Shown here: positions 36,335 through 46,027 of the stretch, in pieces
Layout of the letters: every line of letters begins with the position of its first letter
Position numbering within the stretch: the stretch's first letter is position 1
Assembly (NCBI GenBank): GCA_016617785.1
Contig: JADILM010000001.1
Location: 2,170,001-2,234,000, forward strand
Direction: 5' to 3'
Length of the DNA: 64,000 nucleotides
Origin: Sporobolomyces roseus
Lineage: Eukaryota > Basidiomycota > Microbotryomycetes > Sporidiobolales > Sporidiobolaceae
Position numbers and translations under genes: made by a program
Notes under the pieces: generated by a model
The model's input: the letters and a program-made list of their open reading frames with translations, nothing else
What the model was told of the DNA's origin: nothing
Databases searched by the model: none

Positions 36335-38971
36335 TCACAATCCCGCCAAAGACTTCCTCGCAAAGTTGCCCCTCATCCCATTTCCTCTGCCGTCGTCCTC
36401 GCTACTCAGCACGCTCTCCTCACTACTATATCCATCACTCGAGTCCTGCTTTCCCATCGAGAACGCCCTCAGTCTCGCTGTCCCCAATCCAGTCAAACCA
36501 GTCGGATTCTTCGCGGCGTCTCGATACAATCCATCTCTGAGTGCCTTCTCCTCCTCTTTCTCCATTCGATCGAGTTTCGCTAACGCCTTGTACGACGACT
36601 TGCTCTTCTTCCCATCGTCACTAGAGTCGGAGTCTGTCCCAGTTGATCTATCATCATCGGAAGATCCTCCTCCTTTCTCATCGCTTGATCCTGAACTAGT
36701 TTCATCGTGATGCTTCTTCTTGCTGTGCTTCTTTCCTCCTCCACCTTTGCCTCGGAGAGCAAAGAATGCGACAACTGCGAGCAGAACGACCGCGACAACT
36801 CCGAGTGCGATGTAAGCCGTCGTCGTTGGTAGTCCCATGATCGTCTCGTCGGATTCGGTATCAGATCCAGTCGACGACCCTGAAGACGAGGAACCGGTAC
36901 CAGTCGAGGCAGGAGCTGAAGAACCAGTCTTTGAAGGTGTCGATGCGTTGCCTCCTTCCGACTTGGTTCCCGTAGCAGCTCCACCGCCAGATCTGTGTCG
37001 GAGACCATCATCGTCAGCTCAACTATAGCTACCAGAACTCTTGAGAGAAGAACTCACGAAGATCCCGCTCCTCCTCCTGTCGCGCTCGCCCCTGAATCTC
37101 CTGATTTCGTTTCCTTCTCTCCGCCTCCCGCGCTCGAGCTCTTCGAGCTATCTCCTCCTCCACCACCGCTACTCGATCCTCCAGAGTCTGAACCCTCCTC
37201 GTTCGAAACGGCATCGGGAGCTCCTCCTCCATCAACGGCAGTTCCTGCTGGATAATCTGGATAATCACCTCCTTGCGTGATCTCGGTACCATTCGGAAGA
37301 GTACTGCGAGAGACAACTCTTCAATCAGTCACAAATTCAGCCATCCGAAGGAGATTAGAGAGGACGAACGCAGTCGAGGCGTAGAGCTCGGGTCCAGGCT
37401 AAAATTGATCGAAACGGATCAGTCGAGGTGTTTGGTCGAGAACATGGATGAGAGCGAGAGCTCACACAGAAGGTGATCATCCAGTTGACTTGCTTCGTAC
37501 AGGTGAACAGAGCGGTACCACTGCATTGAACAAACAAAATCGTCAGAACTGATTTTGAAGCAAAACATCGAGAGGAAACAGACCTCGACTCGTCGTACTG
37601 AGTTGACGGGAAGAATCTGAGACGTCAGTGAGCTCGCGCGAGTATACAGGATTGAGAAGGAGCTTACAGCATACTGTTCAACAGAAAAGGGGATTAGTAT
37701 TCTGATCTTCCGAGCGAATTCAGAGCAGTCAGCTTACGGCATAAGCAATAGGACAGCTGTCAAGCGAGAGTAGACGTGTGATATGAGTCAGCGAGTGGTG
37801 GAAGCGAGGCGGAAGAGGACGCATTATGGAACCGAACTTACTTTTCTTTCCACCTGTTCGCACGACATTTCAGAGTCAGCGTTGTTCATAGCGGTTGTCA
37901 ATCGACAGGAGGAGTACGTACCTGCTCGAACGACATTCACAGTGAGCGTTATTCGGAGCGATTCTTAGACGAAGAGAAGAGGACGTACCATGGGTAATTC
38001 GGGATCGCACTCGATGGGCATTGTTCAGGCAGTTGATGATCTCCGAAGCAGCAGTATTCCTGGTTGTCTTGCTCAGCTCCGCAATCCGTCAGACAACCGA
38101 CGACGTCTCCAGCTTCATTCTTGTACTGCAGTTTGTCGGGACAAGACTATATGAATCTATTTCCGTCAATGATCTGCTTCGATCGTCAGTAAGGGAAAGG
38201 AGACAGACCTTTCTCAGATCGTAGGGACAGTTCGAGAGAGGGCAATCAGCGTCGTTCGTGACGGCCATGGGAATATTGAAGCCGTCGACGTTCGATGTAT
38301 CGTAGTGGTCTACATCGGTCTGAATGTTGAATTCGGCTAAAGTAACCGGTAGAACACCAGTACCTGCAAGGAATGAGGAGAAAGGTGAGCTTCTCTTGAG
38401 ATGAGATTCAGGCGAAGGATGAGCTTCTTCCGAGAGATCCTGATCGAATGTCGCCGTACCTGTGTCAGGATCGCACTCGAGTCCACCATTACATCCTCCA
38501 GTCTCGCACATCTGATAATCGGGAACGTCTTTCGTAAAGTCGCAACCAGTTCTCTGCGAAAACCATCGGAGATCAGTTAATATCGCTCGAGGTTAGAAAA
38601 GCGAGATTCCTGCATACGCCCCAAACTCGTCCTCCCCCTGTTCGGTCTCGTCAGTCTCATCTCGTAAGCTCGTTGGATGAGGAGAGAATGCGAACTTACA
38701 AGATTCTTCGACTTCAAATCCCAATTTCGATCCAGGTTTCGCTTCCCAACCCGTTTTCTGCTTAGGCATGGGTCCAACAGACTTGAAGATGGCCGGCCAC
38801 ACAGTGTAGTCACCTATATATACAGCACGTATCAGTACTGAGATGAGCCGCAACAGTCAGAAGTAGGAGGAGAGACTTACAGTTATTCCAAACGGTAATC
38901 ACACGATTCTTTGCGTCTGCAGTGTAGCTGAGGAAGCTTAGAGCACTCAGAGTCAAGATGAGAGACCGCAT
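36335..38971 (-). CDS. Membrane-anchored thaumatin-like protein
   Basis: Starts with a signal peptide (MRSLILTLSALSFLSYTADA), then a thaumatin-family domain: RVITVWNNCDYTVWPA, GRVWGRTGCDF, CETGGCNGGLECD, a middle block ending LAEFNIQTDVDHYDTS, CPDKLQYKNE, CLTDCG and YCCFGDHQLPEQCP. It ends PNYPWWKENCPIAYAYAFFP and LFTCTKQVNWMITFC. Many Cys pairs fit the family's disulfide pattern. Unlike secreted members, the protein continues with a Ser/Gly-rich stalk of about 130 residues, one membrane span (AYIALGVVAVVLLAVVAFFA) and a basic, then acidic/Ser-rich tail. So it is probably a type I cell-surface protein. It has at least a dozen exons, some tiny: a 6-nt exon at 37668-37673 and a 12-nt exon at 37842-37853. 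Two tandem introns meet at 37921/37922 with no exon between them. Confidence 0.8.
37854..37988 (-). other. Tandemly duplicated intron with zero-length exon (candidate recursive splice site)
   Basis: Inside the thaumatin-like gene. Read on the minus strand, a 67-nt unit (37988 to 37922) begins GTACGT and ends GTTCGAGCAG; directly after it a 68-nt unit (37921 to 37854) begins GTACGTACTC and ends GTGCGAACAG. Both carry a CGCT[CG]ACT-like branch region about 25 nt from their ends and similar tails (TGAATGTCGTTCGAGCAG versus TGAAATGTCGTGCGAACAG). The acceptor of the first is fused to the donor of the second. Confidence 0.6.
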
Positions 38972-39567
38972 AGTTTGGAGAAGGACGATGTTTGGGGAAG
39001 AGAAAAGGGAAGAGGAATGGGAGAGAGACGCTTCAAAAAGCGGTTCGTGCACGTTGGGATTTCCGCGGTGTTCCCCAAAGCCGAGCGTTCGTCGATGCAT
39101 CGCGATCAGGGAGTCGAGAGCTGCAGGGCGAGGTTGGAAAGAGGAGGACAAGAGAAGTTGAAGAGAAGAACGACTGTGATTTATCAAATCTAAACACAAC
39201 TTTGTATCTACTCAAGAAAGAGAGGTAAGAAAGTGCTGCAGTGCATAAGCGAGTCGAGGGTAAGGGTAAGGTAAGGCAACGAGGAAAGGGGTAGAAGAAA
39301 GACGAACGAAGGTAAAGAGAAGAATCCAAAAGATGTGTACATGGGTAAGCGAATTTGAACAACAAAGAATCTTGAGTGGTCGTGAAGGAACAGAAGGAGA
39401 GGGACGTAGATAGGGAAGGGGAAAGTCGTGAACGAAGGGTTGAACTGCTGAACGAAAGGTCGAAGAGAGATGAAACATGCGAGGAGAAGAAGCGTCGCCG
39501 GGACGAGTGGAGGGGTTATGTGCGAATGGTGATATGTACTGTATGGTGGATGAGGTAGGAGATATGA
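38972..39567. other. Intergenic, about 600 bp
   Basis: Promoter and 5' UTR of the thaumatin-like gene plus the 3' UTR of the next minus-strand gene. Purine-rich on the plus strand. No gene seen. Confidence 0.35.
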
Positions 39568-40213
39568 TCAGGAACGTCGGAGTTCGTCGTTGCTGAGGTC
39601 CAACTCGACCTCGAAATTCGAGATTGTAGCGTATTTCGCCCATTTGAGACTGTCTGCCCTCTTCCTCATCATCTTCTTTGCCATACTATCCTTCTTTCCC
39701 GGTCCACCGTTCAATCCCAGCGATTTCTCCCTCTCTCTATCAGCTTTCGTCTTGGGACGAGGGAGGCTTGAAGGTAAAGGAGTGAAAGCGGATTCGCGAG
39801 CTTCTGATTCTTCTTGATCCTCCTCCTCTGCTTCCTCATGCTGCTCTTGACGGATAGGAGCGGTCATACCGGCGGAACGTTTCGGTGAGGCGATGCGGTT
39901 GGGAACTGATGAGGAAGGAATCGGAGGAGGAAGGGTTGGATTTCGTTCGGGTGAAGAAGAGGGGGAGTTTGATTCTTCATCGGAAGATGACGAGTAACGA
40001 CTCGTTCTCTCCGTATCGTAGTTTCCCATTGAAGATGAGGAGGAGATTGGGCGAGAGTGAGAGTGGGAAGTTCTGGGTGAGGTTGGGTGAAATTCGTCGT
40101 TGAGGAAATCGAATCTGCCACCGAAAGTCGAGGATGAGGCTGAAATCCAGCCAAGGTCAGTTATGAAGAGTATCTAATAGGTAGGAGAGGTGTTACGGAC
40201 CTAGGGAAGGCAT
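39568..40213 (-). CDS. Small uncharacterised, largely disordered protein with conserved-looking C-terminus
   Basis: Two exons. The first encodes only MPSL plus one base (about 40200-40213, donor GTCCGT); the second begins ASSSTFGGRFDFLNDEFH. Most of the roughly 190 residues are Ser/Pro/Glu-rich and look disordered. The last 40 (MAKKMMRKRADSLKWAKYAT, then EVELDLSNDELRRS) are basic then acidic and probably helical, as in short interaction motifs. TGA at 39568-39570. No family recognised. Confidence 0.55.
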
Positions 40214-41461
40214 CGTTGGAGATTTAGAGAGTTTTGGGGAAGTCTGGGGTTCAAGTTGGGATTCGTCTCGGAGAGTCTGGGAGCTTGAGTGAGTAGTTGT
40301 GCTTGTTCCTGGATGCTGCAGAGCTGAACTGAAGATGTAGATAGTCGTTCAGAAGCTAAAGGGAAGTGACGAGATGGGAAACAAGGGAAGCAACCTCCTA
40401 ACTTTCTCGGCCTGTCAACGTCGATCAAAAAACAATTTGTGAGACTCTTCGTTTCGTCTCAACGCAAGGTTACCCCTTGCTTGCTCAGACAGCTTCCAAT
40501 CGCTCTCAACGACAACGACGACCTCTTTCTAAAAAATACACAGAAAAGTTGAACGTCACTTTTCCGACGAGGTCAGCTGGTACTTTCGATTTCCTCAACC
40601 AGCAACTCGGGCTTTGTACGGTCTGCTGAACCGAAAAGACGACGTCGAATCGCCGATACTGAACATCGCAGCTACTTCTGAGGTCGAGCCAAGGAGACCG
40701 TTAGAAAGACCTCAGAGACGTTTCGCAGGCGAAAAGGGAGACTTTCCCTCCCGACCGCCGGTCACTTGTCTTTCTCCTGCATCTCGTTTGTATCGCTCAA
40801 GGATCTCTTATCGTTGCTGCGAGCAGTATCGGAAGAGGGTAACGGCCTCGGAGGATGAGGTCCCGAGATTAAATGCGAGAAAGTCGAAGTCGAAGAATGG
40901 CATTATCGCTTCTTTCCATGCTCGCGGCGAGGCAAAGGGCATAGTGGTAACGAGTAATCACGCTCCAGAGTAGCGATTCCAAGGGTATTCCAGCGCTCTT
41001 CATCCATTCCGTCAGAGATTTCTGCCTCTCCTGGCAAAGCCCGTCCACAGAGCTACACTTCCTCATACCCCGACCGTACCTAGTTTCCCCTCCTCTAGCT
41101 CTGGAAGGAATGATCGGTTGTGGCTGAGAGAGGGATGAAGATGGTCGAGAGAGGATCGAAAGCGAGGAGGGAAGGGGAGGAAGATCCGAGTTGCATGTTG
41201 TTGTTTTTTGGAGAGAGAGCATGGGTTATCGTACGTCTTGCGAGTACAATTGAGATGAGTCGAGGGGGTGGGAGACAGTGCGGAAGAAGGCGAGTGAAGG
41301 TAGAAGAGAATGGGCGTGAGAGGAGAGGAGGAACATAGGAAGACAAGGAAATAGGTGTATGAGGGATCAGGAGTGGGAATTAGGGAGTCCTAGTGGGTAT
41401 CGAGGAGATGTAGTGGAAGAGATCGATGCGATGGGAGAAAGGAGGAGTCGGCTTCGCGAGA
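40214..41461. other. Intergenic, about 1.2 kb, no convincing gene
   Basis: Between two minus-strand genes. The plus strand has a 119-codon open frame (40614-40973) and the minus strand an 83-codon frame (41095-41346), but neither shows a recognisable domain or a clean splice-site series. Probably 5' and 3' untranslated sequence plus the promoter of the small gene at 39568-40213. A short unrecognised gene cannot be ruled out. Confidence 0.3.
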
Positions 41462-42438
41462 TCAATCGTTGCGCGAGTAAATATAAACCTTCATCGGGTT
41501 GTCTGCAGTCCCTTCTCCGCTTGCGCAACACCCACCGAGCAAGTCGTCGCCCTTGAAAGTACGTCCGTATCGCTTGCTCATTGCTCCCAAACTGCCTTGA
41601 GCGACCCCAACTTTGCGAGCAATAGCATTCAAAAGCTTCGAAGCTTTAGAAGTTCGCAATGCTTTGATGACGAGTTCCTCCTCGAACCTTCCAATCTTGA
41701 TCTGAGCGTCAATCATGAGTAGATTATTGACCGCCTCATCTGTTCTTCTCCCGTTTCCGAGCTTTTGGCGTTTCCTCGCCGTTTCCTTTCCTCCACTTCG
41801 ATCGATTCCCTCCCCTCCCGATTCACTGTTCCCCGACTCTTCGCTGTCCAATCCGATTCCCTGCTCCATCCTCGACTTGTAATCTGCCTCCTCCTGTTCG
41901 GTGGCTTCAATAACATTCAGGAATAAATGGTAGAGATTGCTTGAATTCTGAATGAGCATTGTCGACCAGGAAGGCTCGGTGATCTCGACTACACCGCTAC
42001 ATTGGAGGACTCTGGGACTGTTGATGGTGAGCTTGAGTGGTCGACGAAGTTGAGGATAATAGAGTGAAGCTGAAGCGAGAGCTGCTGATAGAGAGTCGGG
42101 GACTGTTGTTGCGATATTCTTGGATGAATGGCAGAAGATGAGAGGGCGTCCAGGTCTGTACGAGGTTGAGAGAGAGTGTTAGAAAGAGGAAGAGATCAAG
42201 AAGAACAGAAAGAGAGGAAGCGCGTACTCTTGTGCCTTGAGGGGCATGGTAGACACCGAGGAGTATCCTTGATAGATCTGGTTGAGTTAAACCGCGTTTG
42301 ACGCGAGTTGAGAAGTGGTAGGTGAGAGAAAGAGGGAGAGAGAGTTTTTTGAGAGCGAGCGTCGCAATACGTACGCTTTTGCAAGCTTCGTTTGTCCCCG
42401 CAGTCTTTCTCAGTAGTCGGTGGTTCTACTTTGCCCAT
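41462..42438 (-). CDS. Uncharacterised protein, member B of a two-gene local family
   Basis: Paralog of the gene at 34718-35712. The second domain exon begins PGRPLIFCHSSKNIATTVPD and continues YYPQLRRPLKLTI and GVVEITEPSWSTMLIQN. A variable linker with TARKRQKLGNGRRTD (nuclear-signal-like) leads to the C-terminal domain KASKLLNAIARKVGVAQGSL, KRYGRTFKGDDLLGG and DNPMKVYIYSRND (TGA at 41462-41464). The first intron is phase 2, at nearly the same point as in member A. The start is uncertain: ATG at 42247 (MPLKAQE), or ATG at 42438 (MGKVEPPTTEKDCG) if an upstream intron with an AAG acceptor is used. The latter keeps frame and gives MGKV...QKRYSSVSTMPLKAQE. Function unknown. Confidence 0.6.
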
Positions 42439-42722
42439 AACAGCGAAAACAGCGAGAAGAGAAAGGCTCGAACGCTCGAAAACGACGAATCTTTCGCAAA
42501 TTCACCTTTCGCACTCTCTCTGAGGCGAGCGCTTCGACTGGTCAGGGACTGCCCATCGTTAAAAGAGTACGATGAAGAATAGGCGAGGATGAATCGACCG
42601 AAAAAAGTGAGATTCACACGCACCTCTCTGCCTTGCGAACCAAATCTCCGAACGAAGTCACTTTCCCCGTTGTCTCTCTCTCCTATCTCTCACCCACTTT
42701 CACTCGACCTCATCATTCAGAC

Positions 42723-44086
42723 ATGTCAGGAACCCGAGACTTGCAACGTTTAATCGCCTCGATGCATCCCACCTCCTCTCCCGTCTCTCTCTCTTCATTC
42801 CACTCCCTCGATCCGATTTCCGACGGACCACTCTCATCTCCCTCCCTCTCAAACCCTTATGTTCAATACGTCAAGGAATCAGCATCAAACGCTCAAGAGT
42901 ATCCACCAAAGCATGATCCGAAGAGTCCGACTCCCGCTGTACCTCGTTTGAATCTCGCTCTCGGATCAAGGGAAATCACTCGCACTTTAAAGACGAGTGG
43001 GAAGGGAGGAGAGGTCGATATCTTAAGAGGAGAGAGAAGGGACGCTAGGAAGAACAAGAAGGAATGGAGGGATTTACCTTATAGTAACGATTTCGACAAA
43101 GGTTCAAGGTTCCTTCTCTTACCTCCCAATATGTTCGTTCTCCTCTGTAATTCCTCTTTCGCACTCTCTCTCGATGCACTGATAGAGATTCGAGTGTAGC
43201 TTGGATTTGATTCTAGGTTCCGATTCGCTCAACTTGCGAGACTACCTTTCTCTCGCAGCGACCTCCAGATCCCTTCGAGCATGTTTCTACACTCCCTCTC
43301 CTTCTCACTACTCTCCCCTCTGGCGTTCCCTCATCTCTCTCCGTCCAATGCTCGAACAAGGTCGTCAGAACTTCAAGAAACTGAAAGAACCACAAATCGC
43401 GAAGTGTATCGAAAAGATTTGGTCGAATGGTTTGACGATCGATAAGGATACAATGGAGGTGATCAGGGAAGAATTTGAGGAAGCGCAGGATACGACTGGA
43501 AAGAAGAGGAAGAGGCAAGAAGAGAGGGATTTGGCGATTAGGTCGAAAGAGTGGGAGCATGCGATTGATTTGGTTCATACTACTGTGAGTCCTCCCCTCT
43601 CTCTTCCTACTCCTTCTTGGCGATCTTGATCTCATACAATGTCTGTATCGCAGCGTATTTCAAAGAGCGAAGCGAAGAAGCTTTACAAAGTATCCGAGAA
43701 AGAGTGAGCTTTTCTGTCGTCGTTCTCTGCCGTCTTTCTTGCCTGACACTGATCCCGCCCCTTCCCCTCGCCTCGTTCTCACTCGATGCAGACTCAACAA
43801 CTACCTCGCCTGCTTCGTAGCGAAAGGTAGGGGAGGATCACAACGACAACTGTACATCGAGGGTGCCGTCGAAAGTCTCGCTCTTCGCTTACACGGAGGA
43901 GTTCAAGGTCACAAAGCACAGTAAGCTCTCTCTTACTACTATCTCGAGCTCTTTCGGACGCTGATGAAGGTGTTGAGATATGACAGCGTTGCGAAACTTG
44001 CGGAGACCGCGAGAAGAGCGAATATCACGAGGCAACACAACTTGAAGTTGCAGGGATTCATCGTCGATGATGATGTATCGGATTGA
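42723..44086 (+). CDS. F-box-like protein
   Basis: Starts MSGTRDLQRLIASMHP. After about 135 disordered residues an F-box-like motif is created by splicing: exon 1 (42723-43132) ends LLLPPN and exon 2 (from 43200) continues ILDLILGSDSLNLRDYLSLA then ATSRSLRACFY. This intron has a GTTCGT donor. F-box proteins are substrate adaptors of SCF ubiquitin ligases. The following region is charged and helical (KIWSNGLTIDKDTMEVIREE). Later exons read RISKSEAKKLYKVSEKE and LNNYLACFVAKGRGG, then LYIEGAVESLALRLHGGVQG. If the last GTAAGC (43921) is spliced, the protein ends FIVDDDVSD at 44084-44086; if not, it stops directly after HKAQ at 43921-43923. No WD40 or LRR repeats are seen. Confidence 0.6.
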
Positions 44087-44550
44087 TTGAGGACGGAAGG
44101 AGAAGGGGAGAGAGGGTGAAGAGGAAGGAATGTAAAACGCTTGAGACGACAGGAGCGAGGGAGAGGGAAAGAACGAAACCAGTAGCTTCGAACGAAACAC
44201 ACGCTTGCAAAATGCACATACTCTCCTCTCGCATGTTCATCTAAGATACCTGGCTCATGAGGAGAGCAGAGGAGCGAGAAGGAGAAGAGGGGTTCGTTGT
44301 GAGCAATCGCCGAAATGGAGAATCAGTATCGTCGAATTCCTGGTCCTCGCTTCGACGAACTCGATTCCCAATCCTGATATTTATCATGATCGACAGTCTG
44401 AATGTACAGAGAGCGTTTCAAGACCAAACGAGAGTAGTTGCGTAATTCGACCCTCAATTGTAATCAAATGGAAAGGGAGGGAAACTCGCGAATAGTTTTC
44501 TCTCTTCTGATCACAAACCACCACGCAATCCCTTCAACACAACAACAACA

Positions 44551-45417
44551 AGTGAGTCCCCTTTGAGTGGGACTAGAGGATAGTACTAACCTCTAGAATG
44601 TTACAGTGGTTCGATCAAAGTTCAAGGACGAGCATGTGTTTGGTTAGTCCCCTCGCTCCTTGTTGTCTCCCCTCCTCTCGGCTCGCGCTGATTCCCTCCT
44701 CCTCTCTCCCCTTCCCCTTGTACGATTGAACAGAGAAACGCAAAGCCGAAGCAGAACGTATTCGTCAGAAGTACCCTGATCGTATTCCCGTAAGTCCTCT
44801 CAATCAGTGAGGCAAGTGGTGCTTCGAAGTCGATCAACAGTCTCATTCAAAGGGGGAGGACGCGCCACCCCTCTCTCAGTCTCCCTTCTTATGAGCTAAC
44901 TAGATTGTCAATATGTGTAACAGGTAATCTGCGAGAAAGCAGACAAGACGGATATCCCTGCGATCGACAAGAAGAAGTATCTAGTTCCTGCAGATTTAAC
45001 AGTTGGTCAAGTAAGTCCTCCTCCCTTCTCTCTCTCTCCCTACGCTCTTTCGATGAGCTGATGACGAGCGAGAGTAATCGTTAGTTCGTATACGTTATTC
45101 GAAAGCGTATCAAGTTGGCACCGGAGAAGGCAATCTTCATTTTCGTGGATGAAGTCCTTCCTCCTACCGCTGCTCTCATGAGTCAGATCTACGATGAACA
45201 TAAGTGAGCCCACAAACTCTTAAGAACTCCCTGTGCCAGTCACTGATGCTGCTTGGTCTTGTGCCTCACAGAGACGAAGATGGATTCCTCTACGTAACGT
45301 AAGCTCTCCTCTCTCCCTCTTCATCTCCCTCCTGCTCCTCCGGGGAACTCACACTCGATTACTTCACGCAGCTACTCGGGAGAGAACACTTTCGGTTCCA
45401 CGGCTATCGAACTCTAA
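44551..45417 (+). CDS. ATG8: Autophagy-related ubiquitin-like protein Atg8
   Basis: The ubiquitin-like protein that is attached to phosphatidylethanolamine to build autophagosomes. Reads [60 protein letters not shown] and [20 protein letters not shown], ending [19 protein letters not shown]. Cleavage by Atg4 would follow the Gly in NTFG, removing STAIEL. No ATG lies in frame before the first coding exon. Instead the start codon is assembled by splicing: A at 44551 is the last base before a GTGAGT donor, and TG at 44607-44608 follows the acceptor. Exons: 44551 (plus 5' UTR), 44607-44642, 44734-44789, 44924-45010, 45085-45203, 45272-45298 and 45372-45417 (TAA). All junctions keep frame, and the protein has the usual length of about 120 residues. 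Confidence 0.95.
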
Positions 45418-46027
45418 ACCCCTCTTCTCCCTCACCTGTAACTCTCCGACTCGATCTTTCGCTTTTCAACCATTTCCCAAATCTGTTCAACTTTCTTTCC
45501 CTCTCTCCATCATCTATCTCCTAAGCTCTTAATCAAGCCCCAGACGTATCTCGCTCTCTGCTTTCACCCGAATTCAGTTTCTCACACTAGTCCGCTTTTC
45601 TCCCCCATTTCTCGTTCCCTTTCCTTCTCTCGCTGTTTCTGTTTCTTCCCACGTTGTAGTTGTAACCAATCTGCGAATTCTACCCAATCAATCCCCTTCC
45701 TCTCACTTCCCATGTTCTCGCCGTTTATTAGGACCAGAAATCTACGATCAACGCGCTCACACGAAGTGACTCTCGCCGTCGAGTGCAGAGGAACATTATT
45801 CATTGGTAATTACATAGAAGAAAGCTCAGAGAGAAGAAAAGGTACGCGAGGAACGAATTGTGTAGAACGTAAACGAAAAAAGCAACGAGAGAGAGAGAGC
45901 CGGCAAAAACGAGACAATATAGGAGGGAGAGGGGTATGTAAGGGTCAACGAAGAAAGCAGGGGAGGGGAATGGAAGTGAGGAAAGGGTGAAGGAGTTGAG
46001 GTGAGGTGGTGTTGGGGAGAAAATCGT
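45418..46027. other. Convergent intergenic region between ATG8 and exportin-1 genes
   Basis: About 610 bp, holding the 3' UTRs of both genes. Strongly C/T-rich up to about 45710 on the plus strand and A/G-rich from about 45820. No gene is supported. Confidence 0.4.

Noticed and set aside
40614..40973. A 119-codon plus-strand frame in a 1.2-kb gap
   Set aside because: No domain, low-complexity-like composition, and no convincing promoter or splice series; left as unannotated sequence.
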